From Allobosea sp. (GTDB lineage Bacteria > Pseudomonadota > Alphaproteobacteria > Rhizobiales > Beijerinckiaceae): DNA of 64,000 nucleotides. The notes under the pieces were generated by a model. That model ran no database searches. It was not told the origin of the DNA and saw only the letters and a list, made by a program, of their open reading frames with translations. A program made the translations under genes and the position numbers. The stretch spans positions 223,339 to 287,338 of the forward strand of contig NZ_JAFKFX010000027.1 of the NCBI RefSeq assembly GCF_017308075.1, given 5' to 3'. This document shows positions 25,637 to 34,342 of this stretch, in pieces (the first letter of the stretch is position 1; each line of letters opens with the position of its first letter).

Positions 25637-26377
25637 ATGCGATTTTCCCTGTTCAAGCGGCAGCCCGATCCGGACCGGATCGAGGTCGCGCATGCCGGCG
25701 CCATCTATCCGGTCGCCGTGAAGCGACGCGCCGCGGCGCGGCGCATGACGCTGCGGGTTTCGCAGGCGACCGGCGAGGTCACGCTGACCCTGCCGGAGCG
25801 CGCCGATTTCGCCCTGGGCCGCAGCTTTGCGCAGAACCATGGCGGCTGGATCGCGGCAAGGCTGGCCAAGCGCCCGGCCGGCGTGCCGTTCGAGCCCGGC
25901 GCGTTGGTGCCGCTGCGCGGCACGCCCCACCGCATCATGCACTGGACCAAGCTGCGGGGTGTCACCCGCGCCGCGCTTTCAAGCGATGGCGAGCCGATCA
26001 TCACGGTCTGCGGCGAGGCAGCCCATGTCGCAAGAAGGGTCAAGGACTTCCTGCGCCGCGAGGCGCTCGCCGATCTCGAGCGGGCCGTGCGGGTCCATAC
26101 GGCGACGCTCGGCATCCCCGCCCGCAAGATCACCATCCGCGACACCACCAGCCGCTGGGGCTCGTGCTCGTCGAAGGGCCATCTCAATTTCTCCTGGCGG
26201 CTGATCCTGGCGCCGCCTTTGGTGCTCGACTACCTCGCCGCCCATGAGGTCGCGCATCTCAAGGAGATGAACCATTCGCACCGCTTCTGGGCACTGACCC
26301 ACAAGCTCTGCCCACGCACCGAGGAGGCCGAAGCCTGGCTAAAGCGCCATGGCGCCTCGCTGCACGGCTATGGCTGA
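25637..26377 (+). CDS. YgjP-like metal-dependent peptidase
   Basis: A 246-residue protein of the YgjP/WLM-SprT-like metallopeptidase family (DUF45). The core is clear: RDTTSRWGSCSSKGHLNFSWRLILAP, then LDYLAAHEVAHLKEMNHSHRFWALT, giving the zinc motif HEVAH with a third His in the NHSHRFW segment. It lacks a signal peptide and is predicted cytoplasmic. Physiological substrates are unknown. The ATG at 25637 gives the family N-terminus; the frame extends far upstream through the RhuM gene without meaning. It stands alone. Confidence 0.9.
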   Translation: MRFSLFKRQPDPDRIEVAHAGAIYPVAVKRRAAARRMTLRVSQATGEVTLTLPERADFALGRSFAQNHGGWIAARLAKRPAGVPFEPGALVPLRGTPHRIMHWTKLRGVTRAALSSDGEPIITVCGEAAHVARRVKDFLRREALADLERAVRVHTATLGIPARKITIRDTTSRWGSCSSKGHLNFSWRLILAPPLVLDYLAAHEVAHLKEMNHSHRFWALTHKLCPRTEEAEAWLKRHGASLHGYG

Positions 26378-26386
26378 GCGCCGGTC

Positions 26387-27391
26387 TCAAGGCTTGGGCA
26401 CGCCCTCGCGGATCAGCCGCGAGAAATCCGGGTCGTCGAGCGAGATCGTCTTCGCCCGCTCGCTGATCCGGCCGAGCCGGACCAACTCCGCCAGCGGCAG
26501 ATCCTGCCGGACCGCGCCGATATCCTTGAGATAACCCGGCAGATAGCCGGAGAGCAGGACGCGCGGGTCGAGCGGCAGCGTGAAGCTCCAGCCCGGCGAG
26601 ACCGAGGCGACGAGCCGGTAGACCACCGTGGTGCAGTTCGTGGCGATGGTGTTGTACCAGCGCGGCTGCGCCGCGAGCCGGTTCACATCAGCGGCATAGG
26701 CGAGCAGCACCTCACGCGCCTGTTCCGGCGAAGCGCGCAGACGGAACATCCGGACATCCTCGCCGCGCGCATGGGTGCGCAGGCCGACGACATCGCGCTC
26801 ATCGGCCGTGACATAGGCCATCTCGTAGACCCGGAAGAAGCCGGCGAGCGACGACCATTCCTCGCCCTTCTCGCGCCTGACCTCGATCGAGAAGGTAAGC
26901 GGCAGGGAATCGCTGAAATTGAAGCTGACCAAGAGATGGGCGATCGCCTCGCCCGACCAGTAGGAGAGGAAAAGATCGATGCCCTCGACCTTGCTCAGGT
27001 CGTAGCTGCGCGTCTCCCAGCGCTGGTCGTAATCGGCTTCGGTACGCCAGCGGAAATTGCGGAAATTACTGACGGTGAGCTTGTCGCCCTCGCGAGCGAT
27101 CTCGGGCAGCCGGGCGAGCTCGGGAATCCAGTCGCGCTGATGCGAGGGCTGCATGCTGCCCCACCAGCCGAGCAGGCCGATGAAGAGCACGGCGAAGGAC
27201 AAGGGCAGCCGCGGCGCACCGGTCCACAGGCCGATCGCGCCCGCAAGGCCGGCGAGCCCGAAGGCGACCGCACCGGCGGTGCCCATCGCCCCCGGCACGC
27301 GAAAGACCAGGAGCCCGGCGCCCCACAGTGTGGCGCCGAGAACAACGAGCGTCAGCAACGCTTGCAGGAGAAAAAGAAAGAGGCGGCTCAT
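26387..27391 (-). CDS. DUF4105 membrane protein
   Basis: A 334-residue protein with two or three N-terminal membrane helices (residues about 1-80) and a large soluble domain of the DUF4105 type. Family markers include WRTEADYDQRWETRSYDLSKV, the gene-wide SYWSGEAIAHLLVSFNF, EIRREKGE-like EVRREKGEEWSS, and the Cys in YNTIATNCTTVVY, which resembles a papain-like active centre. Function is unknown. Its ribosome site and ATG are embedded in an 8-bp perfect hairpin (separate entry). It converges on the peptidase gene with a 9-base gap. Confidence 0.85.
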   Translation of the reverse strand: MSRLFLFLLQALLTLVVLGATLWGAGLLVFRVPGAMGTAGAVAFGLAGLAGAIGLWTGAPRLPLSFAVLFIGLLGWWGSMQPSHQRDWIPELARLPEIAREGDKLTVSNFRNFRWRTEADYDQRWETRSYDLSKVEGIDLFLSYWSGEAIAHLLVSFNFSDSLPLTFSIEVRREKGEEWSSLAGFFRVYEMAYVTADERDVVGLRTHARGEDVRMFRLRASPEQAREVLLAYAADVNRLAAQPRWYNTIATNCTTVVYRLVASVSPGWSFTLPLDPRVLLSGYLPGYLKDIGAVRQDLPLAELVRLGRISERAKTISLDDPDFSRLIREGVPKP

Positions 27392-27400
27392 CGCCGCCTC
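27380..27400 (-). promoter_or_regulatory. Hairpin holding the DUF4105 start codon in its loop
   Basis: On the minus strand GAGGCGGC, loop GATGA, GCCGCCTC form a perfect 8-bp stem. The ATG of the DUF4105 gene is in the 5-base loop, and the GAGG that would serve as ribosome site is paired in the 5' arm. This would be expected to limit initiation unless opened. Confidence 0.55.
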
Positions 27401-27404
27401 TCAT

Positions 27405-27451
27405 AGCATGTTCCGCAAAAGTGGTAGCCACTTTTGCGATCAGAACATGCT
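27405..27451. repeat. Dispersed GCAAAAGTGG palindrome
   Basis: Inner arms GCAAAAGTGG and CCACTTTTGC flank TAG and are perfect complements; outer arms AGCATGTTC and GAACATGCT are also perfect, with an offset of a few bases. I recognise this element as a common intergenic repeat in Hyphomicrobiales genomes. It lies between the DUF4105 promoter side and the end of pckA. Confidence 0.8.
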
Positions 27452-27537
27452 CAAGGTCTTGATCTGGCGCGAATTCTTGTCGTTCTGCCGATATCGGCCG
27501 AACGGAACGCGCGCCAGCATGACGTTGCGACGCACGC

Positions 27538-29148
27538 TCAGGCGGCGAGCGAGTTCGTCGGCGCCGCCGCCTTCACCGCGTCGTCGACATGGGCCTCGAA
27601 CTTCTCGAAGTTCTTGGCGAACATGCCGATCAGGTTCTTGGCGGTCTCGGCGAAAGCGGCTTTGTCCTGCCAAGTCTTCACGGGATAGAGGATGTGCGGC
27701 TCGACGCCGGGCACCGAAGTGGGAACGGCGAAGCCGAAATAGGGATCCCGGCGGAAATCGGCGCGGTTCAGCGACCCGTCGAGCGCCGCCGTCAGCAGGC
27801 GCCGCGTGACGCGGATCGGCATGCGCCGGCCGACGCCATAGCCGCCGCCGGTCCAGCCGGTGTTCACCAGCCAGCAATCGACATGGTGCTTGGCGATGAA
27901 GTCGCGCAGCAGATTGGCGTATTCCGACGGGTGGCGCGGCAGGAAGGGCGAGCCGAAGCAGGTCGAGAACTCCGGCTGCACGCCGACCAGACCGCGCTCG
28001 GTGCCGGCGACCTTGGCGGTGTAGCCGGAGAGGAAGTGGTACATCGCCTCGGCCGGGGTCAGCTTGGCGATCGGCGGCATCACGCCGAAGGCGTCGGCCG
28101 TCAGCATCACGATGTTCTTCGGCGTGCCGGCGCGGCCGGTGCGCGAGGCGTTCGGGATGAAGTCGAGCGGATAGGCCGAGCGGGTGTTCTCGGTCTTGGT
28201 CTGGTCGTCGAAATCGACCTCGCGCGAGATCGGATCCATGACGATGTTCTCGAGCACCGTGCCGAAGCGCTGCGAGGCCGCATAGATCTGCGGCTCGGCC
28301 TCGGCCGAGAGCTTGATCGTCTTTGCGTAGCAGCCACCCTCGAAATTGAAGATGCCTTCCTTCGACCAGCCATGCTCGTCATCGCCGATCAGGGTGCGGT
28401 CGGGATCGGCCGAGAGCGTGGTCTTGCCGGTGCCGGAGAGTCCGAAGAACACGGCCGGATCGTCATTGCGCCCGACATTGGCCGAGCAGTGCATCGGCAC
28501 CACGCCCTTGGTCGGCAGCGTGTAGTTCAGATAGGTGAAGACCGACTTCTTCATCTCGCCGGCATAGGCGGTGCCGCCGATCAGCACGATCTTGCGGGTG
28601 AAGTCGATCGCGATCACCGTCTCGCTGCGGCAGCCATGGCGCTTCGGGTCGGCGCGGAAGCTCGGCAGGTCGACGATGGTCAGCTCGGGCACATAGGAGG
28701 CGATCTCGGCCACCTCGGGGCGGATCAGGAGATTGCGGATGAAGAGCGAATGCCAGGCGAATTCGGTGAAGACGCGGGCCTTGACCCGGTGAGCCGGATC
28801 GGCGCCGCCATAGAGGTCCTGCGCGAACAGCTCGCGCCCCTCGGCATGTTTCAGGAAATCGGAGAGCAGGACATCGAACTGCTCGGACGAGATCGCGCCG
28901 TTATTGTCCCACCAGACGGTGTTCTCGGTCAGCGCGTCGCGGACGACGAACTTGTCCTTGGGCGAACGGCCGGTATGGCTGCCTGTGTCGGCGCAGAGCG
29001 CGCCGCCGCGGGCGATCTGCGATTCGCCGCGCTTCAGGGATTCCTCATAAAGCCGGGCCGCCTCGAGGTTCCAGTAGACCGCCTTGAGCCGCTGCAGGCC
29101 GAACTTGTCCGCGCCATGGGCGGCGTTGACGTGACCGATGGTCTCCAC
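27538..29148 (-). CDS. pckA: Phosphoenolpyruvate carboxykinase (ATP)
   Basis: Makes PEP from oxaloacetate and ATP, the first step of gluconeogenesis. The 536-residue product has the kinase signature: [20 protein letters not shown], the P-loop [11 protein letters not shown] near residue 240, DDEHGW, and [10 protein letters not shown]. The GTG at 29148 is chosen because AGGAGGA lies 7 bases upstream; a TTG two codons earlier would nearly touch it. Linkage to chvI/chvG and the PTS genes is the usual rhizobial arrangement, here interrupted by a HugZ-like gene. In rhizobia pckA responds to carbon source. Confidence 0.97.
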   Translation of the reverse strand: METIGHVNAAHGADKFGLQRLKAVYWNLEAARLYEESLKRGESQIARGGALCADTGSHTGRSPKDKFVVRDALTENTVWWDNNGAISSEQFDVLLSDFLKHAEGRELFAQDLYGGADPAHRVKARVFTEFAWHSLFIRNLLIRPEVAEIASYVPELTIVDLPSFRADPKRHGCRSETVIAIDFTRKIVLIGGTAYAGEMKKSVFTYLNYTLPTKGVVPMHCSANVGRNDDPAVFFGLSGTGKTTLSADPDRTLIGDDEHGWSKEGIFNFEGGCYAKTIKLSAEAEPQIYAASQRFGTVLENIVMDPISREVDFDDQTKTENTRSAYPLDFIPNASRTGRAGTPKNIVMLTADAFGVMPPIAKLTPAEAMYHFLSGYTAKVAGTERGLVGVQPEFSTCFGSPFLPRHPSEYANLLRDFIAKHHVDCWLVNTGWTGGGYGVGRRMPIRVTRRLLTAALDGSLNRADFRRDPYFGFAVPTSVPGVEPHILYPVKTWQDKAAFAETAKNLIGMFAKNFEKFEAHVDDAVKAAAPTNSLAA

Positions 29149-29155
29149 TGGCAAT

Positions 29156-29162
29156 TCCTCCT
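29156..29162 (-). promoter_or_regulatory. Shine-Dalgarno that sets the pckA start
   Basis: AGGAGGA on the minus strand is 7 bases from GTG 29148 and one base from TTG 29154; the spacing selects the GTG. Confidence 0.6.
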
Positions 29163-29358
29163 GCCATGTAGCCGCCTGCTTTGGACGCCGGCGCTTGCGA
29201 ATGAAACGGGGTCAGATGAAGCGACCCGCGCTGAAGGGCGATGACTGCGACGGCTCTTTAGGCGCATGACGAGGCCGGCTCAAGTCACCTGGAGCGGGGC
29301 AAGCCGGCGGATCACCTTCTAAATCGTTTGAAAAAGCAGGCGTGGTGAATCGTCGCGG

Positions 29359-30108
29359 TCAGCTGCCGGCTCGCGCCTTGGCGGCGAGCGCGACGAGGGT
29401 CTTGCGCAGGGCATCGGGGCTGGTCACCGGCTCGTCGAAATTCAGCCGCAGCACCTTGTCGCCGAGCGAGAGATCGCAGCCATCGGGGTCGAGGCCGCTG
29501 ATCCGCCAGGCGCCGTCCTTGGCCCCGAGCAGTGCGGTGGCGTAGAGCCTGACCGCGTCGGCATGGTCGGCATTCATGTGCGCGACCGCGCCTTCCTCGG
29601 CCTCGATCAGGGCCTGTGCCTGGGTGCAGTCGCTCACGAGATCGGCCGCCTCCAGTTCATAGGCCTTGCCGAAGCCGCCATTCAGGCTGGCGCGCCCGAG
29701 CCTGAGGGCGAAGAAGGAGAAATCCGGAAAATCGGCATAGAGCGACGCCCTTGGCTGGCGGGCGAGGAAGCGCCGGCGGATGCGCCGGCCCTCCGCGCTG
29801 TCGCGCTCGACCTTCTGCGCTCGGACCTGGAGGGTGATGCGGGGATGGGCGAGCGGATCACCCTTGCCGCCGGGCGCGAGCAAGAGCGAGGCGCGCGGAT
29901 CGGCCTCGAGATTCCCGGTATGGCCGGAGAGCGCCGAGATCAGGATCAGCGGCGTGCCGTCGACATCGGTGGCGAGGCTGGTCAGGCTGGCGAAGGGATG
30001 GCCCTCGCGCGTCAGCGTCGCCAGCGCGGCCGAGCGCGTGCTGCGCAGCAATGTCTTCGCCAGACCGCGCGCCGTCGCATCGGTCGGGCGGATCGGGTCG
30101 ATCGCCAT
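29359..30108 (-). CDS. HugZ-like pyridoxamine-phosphate-oxidase-fold protein with DUF2470 tail
   Basis: A 249-residue protein. The first ~150 residues form a split-barrel FMN-binding-like domain (ALATLTREGHPFASLTSLATDVDGTPLILIS, LSGHTGNLEADPRASLLL, RITLQVRAQ). The last ~90 residues match DUF2470, with the His-containing EGAVAHMNADHADAVRLYA. This two-domain plan is that of HugZ-type heme oxygenases, although heme breakdown is only one possibility and flavin reductase-like roles exist. It lies upstream of pckA on the same strand with a 210-base gap, and divergent from chvI. Confidence 0.85.
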   Translation of the reverse strand: MAIDPIRPTDATARGLAKTLLRSTRSAALATLTREGHPFASLTSLATDVDGTPLILISALSGHTGNLEADPRASLLLAPGGKGDPLAHPRITLQVRAQKVERDSAEGRRIRRRFLARQPRASLYADFPDFSFFALRLGRASLNGGFGKAYELEAADLVSDCTQAQALIEAEEGAVAHMNADHADAVRLYATALLGAKDGAWRISGLDPDGCDLSLGDKVLRLNFDEPVTSPDALRKTLVALAAKARAGS

Positions 30109-30247
30109 GGCACTTTTCCGTTCCTGCAGGGTTTTTCAGGGTGAGACGTAGCGAAACCGCCTCGGCATGGCTAGATTGCAGCCATGCTTTGGCCGTTCTC
30201 GCGCGAGAGTGGACCCTTTGATTGCAACGTCGAGAGATGAAAGCCTT

Positions 30248-30949
30248 ATGCCAACCATTGCGCTGGTCGACGACGACCGCAACATCCTGACGTCGGTCTC
30301 CATTGCACTCGAGGCCGAAGGTTACCGGATCCTGACCTATACCGACGGCGCCTCGGCGCTGGACGGGTTGAAGCAGAATCCGCCCGACCTCGCCATTTTC
30401 GACATCAAGATGCCGCGCATGGACGGGATGGAGCTGCTGCGCCGCCTGCGCCAGAAATCCGATCTGCCGGTGATCTTCCTGACCTCGAAGGACGAGGAGA
30501 TCGACGAGCTCTTCGGCCTGAAGATGGGCGCCGACGACTTCATCCGGAAGCCGTTCTCGCAGCGCCTCCTGGTCGAGCGCGTCAAGGCGATCCTGCGTCG
30601 TGCCGGCGCCAAGGACGCCGCAGCCCCGGCCCGCACCGAGGACGCCAAGGCGCTCGAGCGCGGCCTGCTGCGCATGGACCCGGAGCGCCACACCTGCACC
30701 TGGAAGGGCGAGGCGGTGACGCTGACGGTGACAGAGTTCCTGATCCTGCAGTCGCTGGCGCAGCGCCCGGGCGTGGTGAAGAGCCGCAACGCCCTGATGG
30801 ATGCCGCCTATGACGACGAGGTCTATGTCGACGACCGCACGATCGACAGCCACATCAAGCGGCTGCGCAAGAAGTTCAACCAGGTCGATCCGGAGTTCGA
30901 CATGATCGAGACGCTGTACGGCGTCGGCTATCGCTTCAAGGAGAGCTGA
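30248..30949 (+). CDS. chvI: Two-component response regulator ChvI
   Basis: An OmpR-family regulator that in rhizobia and Agrobacterium controls envelope, exopolysaccharide and acid-response genes. The 233-residue protein has the receiver pocket [10 protein letters not shown], phospho-acceptor Asp in [13 protein letters not shown], Thr/Ser in [12 protein letters not shown] and Lys in FIRKPFSQR. The C-terminal winged helix has [26 protein letters not shown] and the recognition helix [17 protein letters not shown]. The chvG kinase gene follows 63 bases later. The start at 30248 gives the invariant [10 protein letters not shown]. Confidence 0.96.
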   Translation: MPTIALVDDDRNILTSVSIALEAEGYRILTYTDGASALDGLKQNPPDLAIFDIKMPRMDGMELLRRLRQKSDLPVIFLTSKDEEIDELFGLKMGADDFIRKPFSQRLLVERVKAILRRAGAKDAAAPARTEDAKALERGLLRMDPERHTCTWKGEAVTLTVTEFLILQSLAQRPGVVKSRNALMDAAYDDEVYVDDRTIDSHIKRLRKKFNQVDPEFDMIETLYGVGYRFKES

Positions 30950-31012
30950 GCCCGGCATCGGTGCCGCCGATAACGGATTCACAGGCTCGCATTGCGAGGA
31001 TATGAGCCGGTT

Positions 31013-32818
31013 ATGGCGACGATCGAAAAGGAAGGGACCCACCCTGCCGCTCCGGGCTGGATTTCGACGCTGCGCCGCCGGCTGGCGCTGATCGGCCGGC
31101 GCGCGGTGCGTGCCGTCTCGGCCCGCGCCGCCTCGAGCCTGACCCGGCGCATCGTCGTCCTCAACCTCGCCGGGCTCGTGGCGCTGCTCGTCGGCTTCCT
31201 CTATCTCAACCAGTTCCGAGAGGGGCTGATCGAGGCACGGGTCCAGAGCCTTCTGACCCAGGGCGAGATCATCGCCGGCGCGATCGCCGCCTCCGCCACG
31301 GTCGAGACCGACACGATCGCGATCGACCCCGACAAGCTCTTGCAGATGCAGGCCGGCGAAAGCGGCATGATCGCCGAGGACCCGCTCGATTTCTCGATCA
31401 ATCCGGAAAAGGTCGCGCCGCTGCTGCGCCGGCTGGTCACTCCGACCAAGACGCGGGCCCGGATCTACGACAAGGACGGGATGCTGACGCTCGATTCGCG
31501 CAACCTCTACTCGCGCGGCGACATCATGCGGCTCGACCTGCCCCGCGTCGGCGAATCCGACGAGCCGCCGCTGCTGGAACGGACCTGGAACCTGTTCCGC
31601 AACCGCCTCGGGCGCGCCGACCTGCCCGTCTACGACGATTTCGCCAATGCCAACGGCAAATCCTATACCGAAGTCGCCCGCGCCCTCGCCGGCTCGCCGG
31701 CCAGCGTGGTGCGCGTCAACACCCGCGGCGAGACCATCGTCTCGGTCGCCGTGCCGGTGCAGCGCTTCCGGGCCGTGCGCGGCGCCCTGCTGCTCTCGAC
31801 GCAGGGCGGGGACATCGACAGCGTCATCACCGCCGAGCGCTACGCCATCTTCCAGGCCTTCACCGTCGCCGCCGGTGTGATGATCGTGCTTTCGGTGCTG
31901 CTCGCCGGCACCATCGCCGAGCCGATCCGCAAGCTCGCCGACGCCGCCCAGCGCGTCCGCCGCGGCGTCAAGTCGCGCGAGGAGGTCCCGGACTTCTCCA
32001 GCCGCCATGACGAGATCGGCCATCTCTCCGCCTCCTTCCGCGAGATGACGCGCGCGCTCTACGACCGCATCGAGGCGATCGAGAGCTTCGCCGCCGACGT
32101 CGCCCATGAGCTGAAGAATCCGCTGACCTCGCTGCGCAGCGCCGTCGAGACGCTGCCTTTGGCGAAGAGCGACGAATCCCGCAGCCGCCTGCTGGCGGTG
32201 ATCCAGCACGATGTGAAGCGGCTCGACCGGCTGATCTCGGACATCTCCGACGCTTCGCGGCTCGATGCCGAGCTCGCCCGCGACGACGCCGTGCCGCTCG
32301 ACGTCGCGCAATTGCTCGAGGCGGTGGTCTCGGTGCAGAACCAGACCCGCCGCGAGGGCCAGCCGGAGGTCGAGCTCTCGATCGAGCGGCGCGGGCAGCG
32401 CCCGGCCGCGCCGGCCGGCAGCAACGCCTTCCGCGTGCTCGGCCACGATTCCCGCCTAGGACAGGTCATCGTCAACCTGATCGAGAACGCCCGCTCCTTC
32501 TCGCCAGCCGACAAACCCGTGAGGATCAAGCTCTCGCGCGTCGCCGCAGATGTGCTGATCACCGTCGAGGATGACGGGCCGGGCATTCCGTCCCATGCGC
32601 TGGAGCGGATATTCGAACGCTTCTACACCGACCGGCCGGAACATGGCTTCGGCCAGAATTCCGGCCTCGGCCTGTCGATCTCGCGCCAGATCATCGAGGC
32701 GCATCGCGGCACGATCCGGGCGGAGAACCGCTACGAGTCCGAGCAGTCGGAAGGCGAGGACAAGCCGCTGGGCGCGCGCTTCGTGGTTCGCCTGCCGGCT
32801 GCGCCGCAACCGGCATGA
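31013..32818 (+). CDS. chvG: Sensor histidine kinase ChvG
   Basis: Membrane sensor of the ChvG-ChvI system, which in rhizobia is held off by the periplasmic protein ExoR (not in this window). The 601-residue protein has a first membrane helix near residues 45-65 (LNLAGLVALLVGFLYL), a periplasmic domain of about 220 residues, a second helix near 280-300, a HAMP linker, the H-box FAADVAHELKNPLTSLRSAVETL, the N-box VNLIENARSFSP, and G-boxes DDGPGIP and GLGLSISRQI. The ATG at 31013 is chosen over a TTG at 30992. Its stop overlaps the hprK start (ATGA). Confidence 0.95.
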   Translation: MATIEKEGTHPAAPGWISTLRRRLALIGRRAVRAVSARAASSLTRRIVVLNLAGLVALLVGFLYLNQFREGLIEARVQSLLTQGEIIAGAIAASATVETDTIAIDPDKLLQMQAGESGMIAEDPLDFSINPEKVAPLLRRLVTPTKTRARIYDKDGMLTLDSRNLYSRGDIMRLDLPRVGESDEPPLLERTWNLFRNRLGRADLPVYDDFANANGKSYTEVARALAGSPASVVRVNTRGETIVSVAVPVQRFRAVRGALLLSTQGGDIDSVITAERYAIFQAFTVAAGVMIVLSVLLAGTIAEPIRKLADAAQRVRRGVKSREEVPDFSSRHDEIGHLSASFREMTRALYDRIEAIESFAADVAHELKNPLTSLRSAVETLPLAKSDESRSRLLAVIQHDVKRLDRLISDISDASRLDAELARDDAVPLDVAQLLEAVVSVQNQTRREGQPEVELSIERRGQRPAAPAGSNAFRVLGHDSRLGQVIVNLIENARSFSPADKPVRIKLSRVAADVLITVEDDGPGIPSHALERIFERFYTDRPEHGFGQNSGLGLSISRQIIEAHRGTIRAENRYESEQSEGEDKPLGARFVVRLPAAPQPA

Positions 32819-33270
32819 GCAAGATGAAACGTCCCGAGACCCTGCATGCCGGCGCCGTCGCGATCGGCGAGACCGGCATCCTGATCCGCGGCCCTGCCGG
32901 CTCCGGCAAATCGAGCCTCGCGCTCGCCCTGATCGGCCTGGCGCGGGCGCAAGGGCAGTTCGCGCGGCTGGTCTCCGACGACCGCACCGGGATCGCGGCC
33001 CGCGCCGGGCGGCTGATCGCCCGGCCGGTCGCACCGCTCGAAGGACTGGTCGAGCGCCGCGGCCTCGGCCTGACACCCGAGCCGCATCTCGGCGCCGTGG
33101 TGATCCGCCTCGTCGTCGACTGCGGCACCGAGCCGCAGCGCATGCCGGAACCCGAAGAGCTGGTCGATACGCTGGCGGGCATCGCCCTGCCGCGGTTGCG
33201 GGTGGCCGGGCGGGCCGGCGACGAGCATCTGGTGCTCGCGGCACTCGCACTTTTCACCGGGGCGGCCTAA
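32815..33270 (+). CDS. hprK: Short HPr kinase/phosphorylase HprK
   Basis: A 151-residue kinase that phosphorylates HPr on Ser. It contains only the C-terminal catalytic domain of Firmicutes HprK, which is the usual form in Alphaproteobacteria. The P-loop is GPAGSGKSSLALALI (about 26-40, Lys32), and DLARLVSDD-like ARLVSDDRTGI holds the catalytic Asp pair. It is coupled to chvG by an ATGA overlap, joining sugar/nitrogen PTS regulation to the envelope-sensing system as in other Rhizobiales. Confidence 0.93.
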   Translation: MSKMKRPETLHAGAVAIGETGILIRGPAGSGKSSLALALIGLARAQGQFARLVSDDRTGIAARAGRLIARPVAPLEGLVERRGLGLTPEPHLGAVVIRLVVDCGTEPQRMPEPEELVDTLAGIALPRLRVAGRAGDEHLVLAALALFTGAA

Positions 33271-33374
33271 GCTCAGATTCGACGAGTTCGAGACAAGCGC
33301 TTGCCTATCCTTCGCACCTGCCGCATAAACCGCGACCTTGTCCGGGCGCCACAGGCGCTCTCCGGTGGTGTTGA

Positions 33375-33776
33375 ATGATCGGACTCGTGCTTGTGACGCA
33401 TGGGCACCTGGCGACGGAATTCCGCGCCGCCCTTGAACACGTCGTCGGCCCTCAGGAAAACCTCGCCACGATCGCCATCGCCCCCGATGACGACATGGAA
33501 GGTCGTCGCCGCGACATCATCGCGGCAGTCGAGCAGGTCGAGAGCGGCAAAGGCGTCATCGTGCTCACCGACATGTTCGGCGGCACGCCTTCCAATCTCG
33601 CCATCTCGGTGATGGAGCCCGGCCGCATCGACGTCGTCGCCGGGATCAATCTGCCGATGCTGATCAAGCTCGCCAGCGTGCGCGAGGAAAAGACCCTCGA
33701 CGAAGCCGTCACCAGCGCGCAGGATGCCGGCCGCAAATACATCACGGTCGCCAGCCGCGTGCTTGCGGGCAAATGA
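33375..33776 (+). CDS. PTS EIIA component, mannose family (regulatory)
   Basis: A 133-residue protein with the EIIA-Man fold; the phosphorylated His is His9 in VLVTHGHLA, and FGGTPSNLA and VVAGINLPMLIKL are family segments. There is no EIIB, EIIC or EIID gene nearby, so it is a signalling rather than transport component of an incomplete PTS. It is 104 bases after hprK, and its stop overlaps the HPr gene (ATGA). Confidence 0.93.
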   Translation: MIGLVLVTHGHLATEFRAALEHVVGPQENLATIAIAPDDDMEGRRRDIIAAVEQVESGKGVIVLTDMFGGTPSNLAISVMEPGRIDVVAGINLPMLIKLASVREEKTLDEAVTSAQDAGRKYITVASRVLAGK

Positions 33777-34111
33777 GGGCCGAATTGGACGAGATGCGCG
33801 AAGAGGACTGCGACTGTTCGGAGGTCGAAATCCCGGCCGGGGCCGTCCATGGCGAGTTCGAGATCGTCAACAAGAAGGGGCTGCACGCCCGCGCCACGGC
33901 GAAATTCGTGCAATGCGCCTCGGGCTTCGACGCCGACATCACCGTGAGCCGCTGCGGCGAGACCGTCGGCGCGACCTCGATCATGGGCATTCTGACGCTC
34001 GGCGCCGGCATCGGCTCGACCATCACCGTCGTCGCGCAGGGCAACGAGGCCCAGCAGGCCCTGAAGGCGCTGGAAGCGCTGGTCGCCGACAGGTTCGGCG
34101 AAGGCGAATAG
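33773..34111 (+). CDS. ptsH: Phosphocarrier protein HPr (NPr-type)
   Basis: The 112-residue carrier passes phosphate from EI to EIIA proteins. The PTS-phosphorylated residue is His38 in KKGLHARATAKF, and the regulatory Ser is Ser69 in GATSIMGILTL; their spacing of 31 residues equals the His15/Ser46 spacing of classical HPr. An extra acidic N-terminus of about 25 residues precedes the fold; a second ATG at codon 8 could be used instead. Presence of the regulatory Ser together with hprK suggests Ser phosphorylation is active here. Confidence 0.93.
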   Translation: MRAELDEMREEDCDCSEVEIPAGAVHGEFEIVNKKGLHARATAKFVQCASGFDADITVSRCGETVGATSIMGILTLGAGIGSTITVVAQGNEAQQALKALEALVADRFGEGE

Positions 34112-34125
34112 GCTTCGGCCGTCTT

Positions 34126-34153
34126 CCCGGGCGGAGCGCAACGCAGACCCGGG
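34126..34153. repeat. Small CCCGGG inverted repeat
   Basis: Two CCCGGG words flank a GGAGCGCAACGCAG core between HPr and ahcY. The core wording GCGGAGCGC recalls the larger REP-like units in this window, so it is probably a decayed copy. It may also end transcription of the PTS operon. Confidence 0.45.
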
Positions 34154-34247
34154 CACCCCTCGCAGAACGAGACAACAGCCCTGTGCGCTCGCCACATCTT
34201 GCCTCGGTCAGGCCGGGCATCACGCGCTTGCCCGCCCGCGGCAGCAA

Positions 34248-34269
34248 GACATAAAGACATCTTTATATC
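34248..34269. promoter_or_regulatory. SahR-type operator upstream of ahcY
   Basis: A near-palindrome of 22 bases centred on ATAAAGACATCTTTAT (34251-34266), with complementary arms ATAAAG and CTTTAT, in an AT-rich patch about 75 bases before ahcY. In Proteobacteria ahcY is commonly repressed by the ArsR-family protein SahR through palindromes before the gene. The assignment to SahR is inference; no sahR gene is in the window. Confidence 0.55.
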
Positions 34270-34342
34270 TTTGATTGCGCTCTGCCGGCAGCCCTGCTAG
34301 AGAGCCCTCCATCATCGCAGAACCATCGATTGGAGCGCTCCC

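Noticed and set aside
29858-32446. 862-codon open frame antisense to chvG and chvI
   Set aside because: It runs opposite to two well-supported two-component genes and its translation is low-complexity, rich in Arg, Asp, His and Gly with no motif. This is a shadow frame typical of high-GC coding DNA.
34112-34342. SAH riboswitch before ahcY
   Set aside because: The region holds a repeat and an AT-rich palindrome but nothing resembling the SAH aptamer core; a protein operator explains it better.
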